From: CAVPDG01 sp963702535
GTDB lineage: Bacteria > Chloroflexota > Anaerolineae > Anaerolineales > UBA4823
Reading direction: 5' to 3'
Length of the DNA: 64,000 nt
Assembly (NCBI GenBank): GCA_963702535.1
Contig: CAVPDG010000004.1
Location: 186,001 to 250,000 of the forward strand
Below, piece by piece: positions 9,343 through 18,487 of this stretch; positions within the stretch are counted from its first letter, which is position 1, and every line of letters starts with the position of its first letter. The notes under the pieces were generated by a model that was not told the DNA's origin, did no database searches, and saw only the letters and a list, made by a program, of their open reading frames with translations. Position numbers and translations under genes: made by a program.

Positions 9343-10110
9343 ATGATTGATCTCCAGATTGATACAAACCTTGCTCGCACCATCCTCACCGGATTTATCC
9401 ATAGTGAAATCACTCGCGCGGGTTTTGAACATGCCGTCATCGGTCTCTCGGGTGGGGTGGATTCAGCCTTATCCTGTTATCTTGCGGCGGAAGCGCTCGG
9501 ACCGCAGAATGTCCTGGCGGTGATGATGCCCTATCGCACTTCATCACCCGAATCTCAGGAACATGCCCGGCTGGTTGTGGAGGCGTTGGGTGTCAACGCC
9601 ATGACCGTGCCAATCACCGATATGGTCCAGCCTTTGTTTGACCACTTCCCGGATGTCAGCCAGATGCGACGGGGCAATGCGATGGCTCGCATGCGCATGA
9701 TCATCCTTTACGATCAGTCCGAAGCATTTCGAGGTCTGGTTGTGGGCACGGGGAATAAAACTGAAATCTTGTTGGGCTATACCACGCTCTACGGGGATTC
9801 TGCCTGCGCCCTCAATCCACTCGGCGACCTCTACAAGACGCAGATCCGCCAGTTGGCGCGTGCATTGAATGTGCCGGATGCCATCATCAGCAAGCCCCCC
9901 ACCGCCGACCTTTGGAAAGATCAAACGGATGAAGGTGAGCTCGGTTTTACCTATGCCGATGTAGACCAATTGCTCTATCTATTGGTGGATCAGCGCTACT
10001 CTCCTGAAGAATGTATTGAAGCCGGATTCTCACCCGATTTTGTGTCTAAGGTTGTTGAACGTGTGCGCCGAAACCAGTTCAAGCGCGTCCTCCTCCGATT
10101 GCCAAGCTGA
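9343..10110 (+). CDS. nadE: NAD(+) synthetase
   Basis: 255 aa, the size of an ammonia-dependent NadE. The PP-loop for ATP pyrophosphate is LSGGVDSALS (about residues 34-43). Conserved GTGNKTEILLGYTTLYGD and the DLWKDQTDEGELGFTY segment bind deamido-NAD and ATP. It amidates deamido-NAD in the last step of NAD synthesis. The preceding nitrilase-type glutaminase gene suggests that glutamine is the real nitrogen donor. Confidence 0.93.
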   Translation: MIDLQIDTNLARTILTGFIHSEITRAGFEHAVIGLSGGVDSALSCYLAAEALGPQNVLAVMMPYRTSSPESQEHARLVVEALGVNAMTVPITDMVQPLFDHFPDVSQMRRGNAMARMRMIILYDQSEAFRGLVVGTGNKTEILLGYTTLYGDSACALNPLGDLYKTQIRQLARALNVPDAIISKPPTADLWKDQTDEGELGFTYADVDQLLYLLVDQRYSPEECIEAGFSPDFVSKVVERVRRNQFKRVLLRLPS

Positions 10111-10184
10111 GCAATCGCACGATCGGCTATGATTTTCTTTACCTGAGAGATTGGGGGACGTAAAACTGGTGATCCGGTTGGGAT

Positions 10185-12189
10185 ATGCGCGCTAGCCTTC
10201 TGCCACAAAAGAAAACAGCTCTTAAGCTATATCTCACGCTTGCAGCGATAGAAGGTTGGGCTCTATTGTTGCTTGCCCTGCGCGGCTTATTCGCCGGCCA
10301 GGATGGGCTGGCTTTGAGTCGCTCGACGATTGCCCTGATCGCGCCGGTAGTCCTGCTCTTATCCACCCTTTTGTTCACCATGCTTGCGCTATGGGCTTTT
10401 ATCGATCGTCGCCGCGTGGAGGCTTTCTTGCAGTGGTTGGATGGGCTTCTCGCGCCCGGTAATCGGCTCCTGATCACAAGTTTGGCGCTCTTCGCTGGCT
10501 TTTTACTGCTGGTTGTTGTGTTGGGAGTGTGGCAGCTCCCGGCCATCCATGAGTACGCCTGGTATGCGAGTATCTTCAGGCGCTCCTTGCATTTCTACGA
10601 GATCTCGTTGATCGTAATGGAGCGGGTATATCCTTTGCTGCTCTGGAGCGCTGCTGCTTCTGTTGCAGTCTCTGCTCGCCCTGGTTTTGATCTTCTCGCA
10701 TCATTACCGCCAGCCCGGTTTTTGGGATTGGCAGGTGGTTTCAAGGACCGTCCTGCTATTGTGCATGGTCGGCTTGAGTGTTTTGCAATGGAGTATCCTG
10801 GCATTGCAGGATTTCCATGCGGGCGCTCCTGCCCGGCTGGTATTGGGCTGTCTTTCAGCGCCCTTTCAGCGCCAGGCACCTGGTCTTCTTGGGTATCGTT
10901 GTGCTTGCCATAGGCGTGGTCACATACGCCTTGCGCCACCCTCAAAAAGCGATGACCAATCTGGTTTTATTGACAGGCTTGGGGGTCGGTATCGTGTTCA
11001 GCCTCGGTTATATCCAGGGTCAGGGGGCGGAGTATGTGCGCTTAAAATATGCAGGCACGAATCATCGCTCTTATGCATTGACAGCTACGGGCGAATCTCC
11101 GCGTCCGCTGGATGTAATCCGGGAGTATGAGCAGCGCTACGGTTTGAAGATGTTCCCGAGCACGAAGCCGCCGGGAGTGGTTACTTTCTACGTCGCACTG
11201 GAAAAGGTGACCCATGCGATCCAGCCCCGCCTGACACAAGAAAGTCGTTTTCTCATTTTCACTCGCTGGCTTACCTGGATTTTCCCCATCGTCTCTTTTT
11301 TTGTGCTCTGGTTGTTGTATTTTTTTGTTCGCCGGCTGGTGCCTCAGGAGGACGCCTTACTTCCCAGCATCCTTTACATTTTTGCCCCGAATGTGATCTT
11401 GTTACCGCTCTTCCTGGATCAGGTTTTATATCCTTTGCTTTTCCTAACCGGCTTCATTTTCCTGTATCAGGTAGTCAAAAAGCGCTCTGTCTTGCTGGCT
11501 GTCCTGGCTGGCTTATATATCTACGTGGCTGTCTTTTTTACATTTTCCATGCTTACCCTCATCCCGCTTATTTCTTGTCTTGCTGGGGTTGGATTATTGG
11601 CTCAATTACAAGGAGCGTCCCATTTCTAAAACCCTCTGGCTGGTGGCTGGGATTGGGGCAGGGATTGCACTCTTGTTTGTGCTATTTCGGATGTTTTTGA
11701 ATTACGATTTCTTTGATCGCTATGCGATTGCGATGCGGGTCGTACGCAATTTTGATTTTATATTACGGACGGGTCAGAAAGCTACCGTGGATCTGGCAAC
11801 GACTACCATCCAGCCCAGCCTGGTGCAGATCCTTCGCGCCGCCTTCTTGAACAATATCGAGCTGGCTGCCGCGGTCGGCTTCCCGCTTTTCTTGCTCTTT
11901 GTCTGGCGAGCTGTCCGGACGATCATCGCCTTGTTGCGCCGCAAAGCCACCGAGCTCGACTTTGCATTAGGCGCTATGTGTTTGACCTACATAGCCCTGA
12001 ATCTCTACGGGCAGGTTCAGGGCGAGGTCTACGCGTTTGTGGATTTTCTGGGTGCCGATGATTGTGACTTTTGCCGGAGTCGAATTGGCTACCCAGTTTA
12101 GGCGCCGGGTGCTGGCTGTCAATTTTGTGGTGTTGCTGCAGCTGATCACGATCTTGATGATATTCCAGTTTCAAGATTTTCTTGTGTGA
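10185..12189 (+). CDS. Polytopic membrane protein, GT-C glycosyltransferase-like (multiply frameshifted)
   Basis: About 665 aa after repair, almost entirely hydrophobic with 12 or more membrane segments. A large extracytoplasmic loop contains SPRPLDVIREYEQRYGL and STKPPGV, and the C-terminal part has GEV-RLWIFWVPMIV; these resemble GT-C-type mannosyltransferase-like proteins that use polyprenyl-phosphate sugars. The frame breaks near 10665, 10850, 11595 and 12040, each time with hydrophobic sequence resuming in another frame, and the repaired end is the TGA at 12189. The function is a guess from layout; no catalytic residue is proven. It follows nadE by 75 bases on the same strand. Confidence 0.6.
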
Positions 12190-12273
12190 TACACGCCGGA
12201 CATTCCCCATGTGCGAGTTGCAATCTCTGTGCCGGTGGATTGCTGTGAGGCAAGCGTTTAGAGAATAAGAAAA

Positions 12274-12306
12274 TGCCAGGCTTTTGCCTGGCACTTCTTG
12301 TTTTTT
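12274..12306. terminator. Bidirectional rho-independent terminator
   Basis: TGCCAGGC (12274-12281), loop TTTT, GCCTGGCA (12286-12293), with T-rich sequence to 12306 on the plus strand and TTTTCTTATTC on the minus strand. It separates the convergent membrane glycosyltransferase-like gene from the three-gene small-protein cassette. Confidence 0.85.
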
Positions 12307-12320
12307 CTCTGCTTAGGATT

Positions 12321-12482
12321 TTAGAAGAGGCTGGTGGCTGTCGTCCACAGGTTCGAGACCTGATTGGAAGCAGCTTTCCAGGTGTTCTCAGCCAGATTGA
12401 CCGTCTGCGTGGTCAGATTTTTAGCTTCGTTCGCAGCATTCGTTATGAAGTTGCCTGATTTAAGACTGGTTTTTACCTTCAT
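12321..12482 (-). CDS. 53-aa peptide, unknown function (small cassette gene 3)
   Basis: Start at 12482 is fixed by AGGAGG about 9 bases upstream. The product is Asn/Thr/Ala-rich with no Cys and no signal peptide, and reads as one amphipathic helix (FITNAANEAKNLTTQTVNLA near the middle, then two Trp near the C terminus). I recognise no family. It is the last gene of a three-gene run: LysM protein, aromatic-repeat protein, this peptide, each with its own strong ribosome binding site and a shared terminator at 12274-12293. A role as a small export substrate, bacteriocin-like peptide or structural peptide cannot be told apart from sequence. Confidence 0.6.
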   Translation of the reverse strand: MKVKTSLKSGNFITNAANEAKNLTTQTVNLAENTWKAASNQVSNLWTTATSLF

Positions 12483-12502
12483 CTCCAAGCCTCCTGCGGG
12501 GT

Positions 12503-12757
12503 TTACCCGCCTGTTGTTGTAGTCTGGCTGGTGCACGTACCGCTATAATCCGGATAAAACACACCACCGTACCAGGTGCCTGGCTGGTTGGCTGGGGGTT
12601 GGGCAGTGCTGCATGAACCACTGTAATCAGGGTAGAACACGCCGTTGTACCAGGTGCCTCCATTCGACGTTCCCGTGGTCGACTGGCCGCCAACGATCCC
12701 GGTGCGTAGTTTGATCTGAGGTGTGATCATTCCCTGTGTAGCAAATTTGCTCTGCAT
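12503..12757 (-). CDS. 84-aa protein with two aromatic 16-residue repeats (small cassette gene 2)
   Basis: Start at 12757 has AGGAGA 8 bases upstream. Residues 1-30 form a leader-like stretch without an obvious Sec signal. Two near-identical repeats follow, GTWYNGVFYPDYSGSC and GTWYGGVFYPDYSGTC, separated by a Pro/Gln linker of about 11 residues, and the end is Thr/Gly rich. Each repeat ends in Cys, giving two Cys in all. The near identity at DNA level (two copies of about 48 bases) indicates recent duplication or selection. No family recognised. It lies 44 bases after the LysM gene and 20 bases before the 53-aa peptide gene. Confidence 0.65.
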   Translation of the reverse strand: MQSKFATQGMITPQIKLRTGIVGGQSTTGTSNGGTWYNGVFYPDYSGSCSTAQPPANQPGTWYGGVFYPDYSGTCTSQTTTTGG

Positions 12758-12801
12758 GTGACTTTCTCCTGTTCTGTGAGATGCTCGCCGTATTCAACGA
12801 A

Positions 12802-12999
12802 CTAGGGAATGTACAGCTGCTGTCCCGGGACGATAAGATTGGGGTTCGGGCCAATGGTCGTGACGTTGGATAAATAGATTGTGGTGACATTCTGCGGTGT
12901 TGCCGCGCCGTAGAATTGCTGGGCGATCGACGAAAGCGTGTCTCCTGCCTGAACGGTGTAGCAAGCAGAGCCTGAGTGCAAGTCGGTGCGAATATTCAT
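12802..12999 (-). CDS. Single-LysM-domain protein, 65 aa (small cassette gene 1)
   Basis: Start at 12999 has AAGGAG 8 bases upstream. Nearly the whole product is one LysM domain: YTVQAGDTLSSIAQQFYG at about 14-31, then NPNLIVPGQQLYIP at the C terminus. LysM binds N-acetylglucosamine polymers such as peptidoglycan. There is no signal peptide and no catalytic domain, which is unusual; free-standing LysM proteins of this size occur in some phage tails and export-related loci. It heads the small-gene cassette that ends at 12321. Confidence 0.8.
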   Translation of the reverse strand: MNIRTDLHSGSACYTVQAGDTLSSIAQQFYGAATPQNVTTIYLSNVTTIGPNPNLIVPGQQLYIP

Positions 13000-13249
13000 T
13001 AAAGTACTCCTTTCAATCGGGCAGATTTTCTGATGTTTGTTCGAGAATTCTAACCACCCCTTTTACCATTGTCAATATCGATAGGGAAGGTTCAGTCATT
13101 TGTCGTACCCATCACCAGGCTTTCATGGGCTTTTGGGGGTCGATTTCAAACGCAACCTATCCAACTCGGGTCGCATCTGATAACATATCTAGTCGCCCGA
13201 TTACTTGCATATCGGCAGTTATTTCATTGATTTGTATTGGATTAAATGG
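13000..13249. other. Divergent intergenic region
   Basis: 250 bases between the minus-strand small-gene cassette and typA. It is AT-richer than its surroundings. No gene or RNA is recognised and no confident promoter could be picked out, although both divergent transcripts must start here. The base just before the typA ATG shows no ribosome binding site. Confidence 0.4.
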
Positions 13250-15110
13250 ATGATTATCGAACGCAATGAGCTAAGAAATATCGCCATCATCGCCCATGTC
13301 GATCATGGCAAAACCACATTAGTGGATGGATTGCTCCGCCAGGCGCAGGTCTTTCGTGAGAACCAGCAAGTTGCAGAGCGTGTGATGGATTCATACGACC
13401 TTGAGCGCGAGCGCGGTATCACCATCCTGGCGAAAAATACCGCCATTACAGTCTGGGATGATATTGCCCAGATGCCTGTAAAAATCAATATTGTGGATAC
13501 GCCCGGTCATGCAGACTTCGGTGGTGAAGTGGAACGTGTGATGAATATGGTCGATGGCGTCTTGCTTTTGGTGGATGCAGCCGAAGGCCCCATGCCTCAA
13601 ACACGTTTTGTGCTTAAGAAGGCTTTGGAAGTAGGGCACAAAGCGATTGTAGTCATCAATAAAGTCGACCGTAAAGATGCCGAGCCACAAAGGGTTCTTA
13701 ATCAGACCTTCGATTTGTTCATTGAGTTAGGCGCCGATGAGCAACAAGCAAATTTCCCGGTGGTCTATACCAATGCAATCACCGCTCGTGCCGGGCTTAC
13801 GCCGGAGCTGGGACCCGATCTGCAGCCCCTTTATGAGTTGATCCTGCGCCATATACCTTGTCCGCGAGTTGACCTGGAGGCGCCTTTGCAAATCCTGGTA
13901 ACCACCCTGGGATACGACGATTACCGCGGCGTGACCGCAGTGGGAAGGATATTTTCCGGTGCGATTAAAGCGGGTCAGCCGTTAGCGCGCCTCACCCTGG
14001 ATGGGCAGGTGTTGTCTGAGCGCGCGCGTTACCTCTACGTTCACCAGGGATTGGAGCGTGTAGATGTGCCCGAGGCGGGCGCGGGGGAGATCATCGCCTT
14101 GGCTGGGCTGGAAGGCATTGCCATTGGCGAAACCCTCGCAGACATGGAGATCCCCATCGCATTGCCGCCTATCCGTGTCGAGGAGCCCACCGTCCGTATG
14201 ACTTTTGGCGTGAACACCTCCCCCTTCTCGGGAAGGGAGGGGCGCTGGAGTACTTCGCGCAAGCTCCGTGAGCGCTTGTTCGATGAGCTGCGCTCCAATG
14301 TGGCGCTGCGCATTGCCGAAACGGAGACGACCGACACTTTTATTGTTTCGGGGCGTGGAGAGCTGCACTTAGCCATCCTGATTGAAACCATTCGCAGGGA
14401 AGGATATGAGTTTCAAGTTTCATCCCCTGAGGTGATCCTGCGCGAGAATGAGCTGGGCGAGACCTTGGAGCCTTTTGAAGAGGTTCATATTGAAACAAGC
14501 CCAGAGACGGTAGGTGTTGTGGTTGAGATGCTGGGCTCGCGCCGCGGCCAGATGCTGGATATGCAAGATACCTCCGATGGAAATGTGCGCCTGGTATTCC
14601 TCGTTCCAACACGCGGTTTGCTTGGGCTTTCGTTACCAGTTTATGACCGCTACACGTGGCGCGGGCGTCTTGCACACAATATTTAACGACTACCTGCCAA
14701 TGGCAGGTGAGATTTCTTCGCGTGAGCGGGGCTCGTTAGTGGCTTGGGAGGCGGGTGTCGCCACTACCTATGGGTTAAAGAATGCCGAAGATCGCGGCAT
14801 CTTATTCATCAACCCCGGCACCGAAGTGTATCAGGGCATGGTGGTCGGAGAGCACGCCAAGCCCAATGATATTGCGGTTAACGTCTGTAAGCAGAAGCAT
14901 CTGACGAATATGCGCGCGTCGAGAGGGGATATCGCAGTCCGCCTGACACCCCCGCGCCAGATGAGCCTCGATGAGAGTATCGAATATTTGAGCGAAGACG
15001 AATTGTTGGAAGTGACACCCCAAAATTATCGCATCCGAAAGCGTATTTTGGAAACTGACGAGCGTGGCAAGCAGGAAAAACGCTCGAAAGAGGCAGCCAG
15101 GGGAGAGTAA
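13250..15110 (+). CDS. typA: Ribosome-associated GTPase TypA/BipA (one frameshift)
   Basis: About 620 aa, the usual BipA length. GTPase motifs are AHVDHGKTTL (G1), DTPGHADFGGE (G3) and NKVD (G4); EF-G-like domains and the BipA-specific C-terminal domain follow. The frame shifts near 14628: removing one G from a GGG run restores RGLLGFRYQFMTATRG, a highly conserved BipA stretch. For a core gene this is best read as a sequence error. The start at 13250 (MIIERNELRNIAII) fits the family; no ribosome binding site is visible. BipA assists 50S assembly and stress growth. Confidence 0.92.
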
Positions 15111-15113
15111 GAG

Positions 15114-15140
15114 AAAGAGCGGGTGTTTTCCCCGCTCTTT
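15114..15140 (+). terminator. Hairpin after typA
   Basis: AAAGAGCGGG (15114-15123) pairs with CCCGCTCTTT (15131-15140) over a 7-base loop. It directly follows the typA stop and precedes the convergent tRNA cluster. The T tract is short, so termination is probable rather than certain. Confidence 0.65.
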
Positions 15141-15143
15141 GAG

Positions 15144-15214
15144 AGGCGACGACGGGATTTGAACCCGTGATCAGGGTTTTGCAGACCCTTGCCTTACCAC
15201 TTGGCCACGTCGCC
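15144..15214 (-). tRNA. tRNA-Cys(GCA)
   Basis: 71 nt on the minus strand. Acceptor GGCGACG/CGTCGCC, anticodon loop CTGCAAA with anticodon GCA, T-loop TTCAAAT in a CGGG/CCCG stem, and discriminator U as expected for tRNA-Cys. CCA is not encoded. Last of three tRNAs transcribed Phe-Gly-Cys. Confidence 0.96.
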
Positions 15215-15262
15215 GGGTGACTGCAAGCGGCGGTAATGTGTACCGCCGCTTGTGTTATCGTG

Positions 15263-15335
15263 AGCGGGCGATGGGACTCGAACCCACGACCTTCTCCTTG
15301 GCAAGGAGATGTTCTACCAACTGAACCACGCCCGC
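15263..15335 (-). tRNA. tRNA-Gly(GCC)
   Basis: 73 nt on the minus strand. Acceptor GCGGGCG/CGCCCGC, anticodon stem CTCCT/AGGAG with loop TTGCCAA (anticodon GCC), T-loop TTCGAGT, discriminator U. No encoded CCA. Confidence 0.96.
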
Positions 15336-15360
15336 GTATCGGCCTTATGTTTGGCCAGAG

Positions 15361-15433
15361 TGCCGAGAGCCAGGCTCGAACTGGCGACACCGCAATTTTC
15401 AGTCGCGTGCTCTACCAACTGAGCTATCTCGGC
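15361..15433 (-). tRNA. tRNA-Phe(GAA)
   Basis: 73 nt on the minus strand. Acceptor GCCGAGA/TCTCGGC, anticodon loop CTGAAAA (anticodon GAA), standard D arm AGCTCAGTTGGTAGAGC, discriminator A. No encoded CCA. First gene of the tRNA cluster. Confidence 0.96.
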
Positions 15434-15535
15434 TAGACCACTTTCAACTTCACCAGAGCGCACCTATTTTAATCCATTCATCTGCCTATTGTCAAGCAAA
15501 ACCTCGTTTTTCTCGCAGGAGAGATTTCTTGCGCC

Positions 15536-16325
15536 TTAGAGACTCTCAATTTGGAAATCCTTGATTTCAATCCAGGCCGGGCGTACCGTTTCAAGATACC
15601 CATAATCAAAACGTCCATCGGCTGTCCATGCCAGGAATTGGTTATCGATCCACATCACGATTCCAAGCGGAGTGCTTGGCGCGCGAGCGCTTTCGAAGAT
15701 GGGGGAGTTGTCCAGTAAAAAGCGTACCCCTCCGGTTTCCCAGACCAGCTTGTAATCGTGCCATTGTGACAGGTCAGCATTGAAGCGCGCAGTTTCCTGC
15801 CGGATCAAGCTGCGCGCCAGGCGTCGGAACAAGCGCGCCGCCGCTGGTATCTGCAGGAATGGCAGTAGGATCATGCCGGGAAGCAGCGCCAAGGTTGGCA
15901 GGCTGGGCGATTGAATTATACCCGCCAGATTCCCATGAGCGGGCTAGGTCATCGTACAGAGATAGGTGGTTTTGTGCCGCTGCGAAGAAAAACCAGGTCG
16001 TATTGGGCAGCGCCGGGAAGCGGCGGGCGCCTCCGCCAAACCCCATGGAAAAGCTGAAAGGGTCGTTCCATAATCCAAATCCCCAGGTGCCCGGGTTGAG
16101 ATGATCGGACGCCCTGGCGGAGAGATCCATGCTTAGGGGAGCTTGCCAGCGCATCTGTCTCCGGGATTGATGCGTGTAGTCGTCAAGCTGTGCCAGGCGA
16201 TATTTCCCCCTGGGACCGGCAGGGATTTCCAGCCGCCAGCTATTGGCTGTTATCGGAGTCACTTCTGCTCCTTCGGTCTGCTTTGCTGAAAGCTGGTAGA
16301 TAGATTGGGGAGATTGTCCCGGCAT
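15536..16325 (-). CDS. Concanavalin A-like/GH16-like hypothetical protein (one frameshift)
   Basis: About 262 aa if the break near 15890-15915 is repaired. The first part has WGFGLWNDPFSFSMGFGGG and the second part has WHDYKLVWETGGVRFLLDN with PLGIVMWIDNQF, a pattern of beta-strands seen in jelly-roll laminarinase/ConA-like proteins. The ExDxxE catalytic motif of GH16 is not seen, so it may only bind carbohydrate or have another role. No signal peptide is present. It is divergent from the MBL hydrolase gene at 16376. Confidence 0.6.
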
Positions 16326-16375
16326 ACTTCGCGATCATTTGCAATGAAGTATAATCGGAATGATCAGGAGGTTCG

Positions 16376-17023
16376 ATGGAAATCGTCTGGTATGGGCATT
16401 CTTGCTTCCGTCTTACAGAACGGAATATGGCTACAGTGGTTACTGACCCTTATGATCATAACGCAGCAGGTTATGAGCCCTTAAAGTTAAAAGCAGATAT
16501 TGTCACGGTCAGTCACGACGCGCCCGGTCACAATTACGTCTCAGCGGTGAAAGGGAAGATGCGCGTCATTACCGGACCCGGCGAATACGAGATGGGCGGC
16601 GTTTTTATCACTGCTGTGCAAACCAATGGGCACAGCAAGCGGACTGACGAAGAACCACGCAATACTTTATACGTTTTTGACTATGATGGGATCACGGTTG
16701 CACATCTGGGAGATCTGCGCCGCGTCCCTACCCAAATGGAGATAGAAGCCCTGGGAACGGTTAATGTTGCTCTGGTACCGGTAGGTGGCGGTGGGGGCTT
16801 AAGCGCTGCCAAAGCGGCAGAGGTTGTGAGCGTCATTGAACCAGGGATTGTTGTCCCGATGCACTATGGTACTCCTGATAGCCTGATCAAACTGGCTCCG
16901 CTGAGTAAGTTCTTGAAAGAAATGGGCCTGGGATCGGTCGATGCTGTCGACTCGCTAAAACTCAGCCGGGGCTCAATGCCGGAGGAGACGCGTGTGGTAG
17001 TACTAAACTATGCCCGTTCGTAG
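16376..17023 (+). CDS. MBL-fold metal-dependent hydrolase (UlaG/UPF0173-like)
   Basis: 215 aa. Begins IVWYGHSCFRL, the typical strand-turn of UlaG-like MBL hydrolases. The metal motif is VSHDAPGH (about residues 44-51), atypical against HxHxDH, as often in this subfamily. Further candidate ligands are HLGDLRR and the C-terminal MHYGTPD. Substrates vary (lactones, nucleotides), so no specific role is assigned. A TATAAT -10 box (16350-16355) and AGGAGG (16366-16371) lie upstream. A small gene follows after about 12 bases and is probably cotranscribed. Confidence 0.85.
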   Translation: MEIVWYGHSCFRLTERNMATVVTDPYDHNAAGYEPLKLKADIVTVSHDAPGHNYVSAVKGKMRVITGPGEYEMGGVFITAVQTNGHSKRTDEEPRNTLYVFDYDGITVAHLGDLRRVPTQMEIEALGTVNVALVPVGGGGGLSAAKAAEVVSVIEPGIVVPMHYGTPDSLIKLAPLSKFLKEMGLGSVDAVDSLKLSRGSMPEETRVVVLNYARS

Positions 17024-17035
17024 TCAGGAGAGGTG

Positions 17036-17341
17036 ATGATGGCTGTCAAGCTGCTAATGACATGGGACATACTACCGGGTAAGGAGCAGGAGTACTTCGA
17101 GTTCGTGGTGCGGGATTTTATTCCCAACATCCAGCGCTTGGGGTTGGAGCCCAACGATGCCTGGTTTACAATGTATGGAGATCACCCTCAGATCCTGGCA
17201 ACCGTGCAGATAACCAATTTAACCTCTCTCCAGGACATATTAGCCTCGAATGAATGGGCAGAGTTGACGCGGCAGCTTTTGGAGTATGTAGAAGATTTCT
17301 CGTACAAAGTGGTCCCTGCGCGAACCGGCTTTCAATTATGA
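17036..17341 (+). CDS. Small protein of dimeric alpha/beta-barrel type, unknown function
   Basis: About 101 aa. Start codons ATG 17036 or 17039 sit just after GGAGAGG. The sequence alternates strands and helices (VKLLMTWDILPGKEQEYFEF ... AWFTMYGDHPQILATVQITN), the pattern of ferredoxin-like dimeric barrels such as antibiotic-monooxygenase (ABM) or EthD-like proteins. No catalytic residue can be assigned. It follows the MBL hydrolase closely. Confidence 0.6.
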   Translation: MMAVKLLMTWDILPGKEQEYFEFVVRDFIPNIQRLGLEPNDAWFTMYGDHPQILATVQITNLTSLQDILASNEWAELTRQLLEYVEDFSYKVVPARTGFQL

Positions 17342-17412
17342 GGTGTATGCATTTTGCGCGCAGCAACCTCCCTTCGCGCAGGTTGTGATTTTCCTCCATT
17401 CGATCATTTTTC

Positions 17413-18486
17413 GTGAATAGCCATTTTTCCCAATTACTATTAGATTGGTATGCAAACAACGCCCGCCACCTCCCCTGGCGCGGGCGTTCTGATCCCTATG
17501 CCATCTGGGTCTCGGAGATCATGCTCCAGCAGACCCGCGTGGACACAGTGATCCCTTATTTTGAAGCCTGGATGCTTCACTTTCCATCGATCCAAGTCCT
17601 GGCAAATGCGGACCTAAAGGCAGTCCTGATCGTGTGGGAAGGGCTCGGCTATTACAGCCGCGCTCGCAATCTTCACCGGGCGGCTCAGATCGTAGTAGCC
17701 GAATACGGCGGGATGTTGCCTCCCGATGTTCGCTCCTTGATGCGCTTGCCAGGCATCGGGCGCTACACTGCTGGAGCGATCGCCTCGATTGCATTTGGAT
17801 TGGACGAGCCGGTATTAGACGGGAACGTCCGCAGGGTGATGGCGCGTGTTTTCAACGTCAATGAGCCTTCTCGTTCCATCGAGGGGGAGCGGATATTATG
17901 GCGGTATGCAGCTGAGCACCTTCCACCAGGGCAATCTGGTGCATACAACCAGGCTTTAATGGACCTTGGCGCAACCATATGCGTTCCCAGACTCCCGAAT
18001 TGTAATCGCTGTCCATTGAGCGAGCTTTGCCAGGCATTCGCCCTCGATCTCCAGGGACAGCTCCCGGTTATCCCCCCAAAAGCCGCCATCCCTCATTATA
18101 CGGTTACAGCCGCGGTGATCCGTAGAGCGGGTCGGGTTTTAATCACCCAACGCCCACCGCAAGGTTTGCTCGGCGCATTATGGGAGTTCCCTGGCGGAAA
18201 GGTGAACCCAGGCGAAGGACTGGATGCTTGTTTGCGGCGCGAGATCAGGGAAGAGCTGGGCGTCGAAATCGTTATCGCTGGCTCGCTAGGCGTGTACCGG
18301 CATGCTTATACACATTTTCGCATCACACTACACGCTTTCGCTTGCGAGCTGGGGGATGGCGCCGAGCCGCAACCGTTGCAGGTGAATGATCTCCGCTGGG
18401 TGGAGCCCTTACAATTGAGCGATTACCCGATGGGTAAGATTGACCGTCGAATAGCACTGGAAATAATGCGTAAGGATGATTGCTGA
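17413..18486 (+). CDS. mutY: A/G-specific adenine glycosylase MutY with Nudix domain
   Basis: 357 aa. The helix-hairpin-helix glycosylase domain has the catalytic Glu in SEIMLQQTRV, LPGIGRYTAGAI hairpin, and catalytic Asp in VLDGNV. The [4Fe-4S] motif is C-x6-C-x2-C-x5-C. The C-terminal domain carries a complete Nudix box (GKVNPGEGLDACLRREIREELG), whereas in classical MutY this domain has lost it and only reads 8-oxo-G. The protein may therefore also hydrolyse oxidised dNTPs. Starts with GTG at 17413; the M19 dipeptidase gene begins immediately after. Confidence 0.93.
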   Translation: MNSHFSQLLLDWYANNARHLPWRGRSDPYAIWVSEIMLQQTRVDTVIPYFEAWMLHFPSIQVLANADLKAVLIVWEGLGYYSRARNLHRAAQIVVAEYGGMLPPDVRSLMRLPGIGRYTAGAIASIAFGLDEPVLDGNVRRVMARVFNVNEPSRSIEGERILWRYAAEHLPPGQSGAYNQALMDLGATICVPRLPNCNRCPLSELCQAFALDLQGQLPVIPPKAAIPHYTVTAAVIRRAGRVLITQRPPQGLLGALWEFPGGKVNPGEGLDACLRREIREELGVEIVIAGSLGVYRHAYTHFRITLHAFACELGDGAEPQPLQVNDLRWVEPLQLSDYPMGKIDRRIALEIMRKDDC

Positions 18487-18487
18487 T

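Noticed and set aside
14600..14700. Programmed ribosomal frameshift in typA
   Set aside because: No slippery heptamer plus pseudoknot is evident, BipA is not known to be frameshifted, and a single extra G explains the break.
17413..18486. Endonuclease III instead of MutY
   Set aside because: The catalytic Lys of Nth is absent, and the Nudix-type C-terminal domain is specific to MutY-type proteins.
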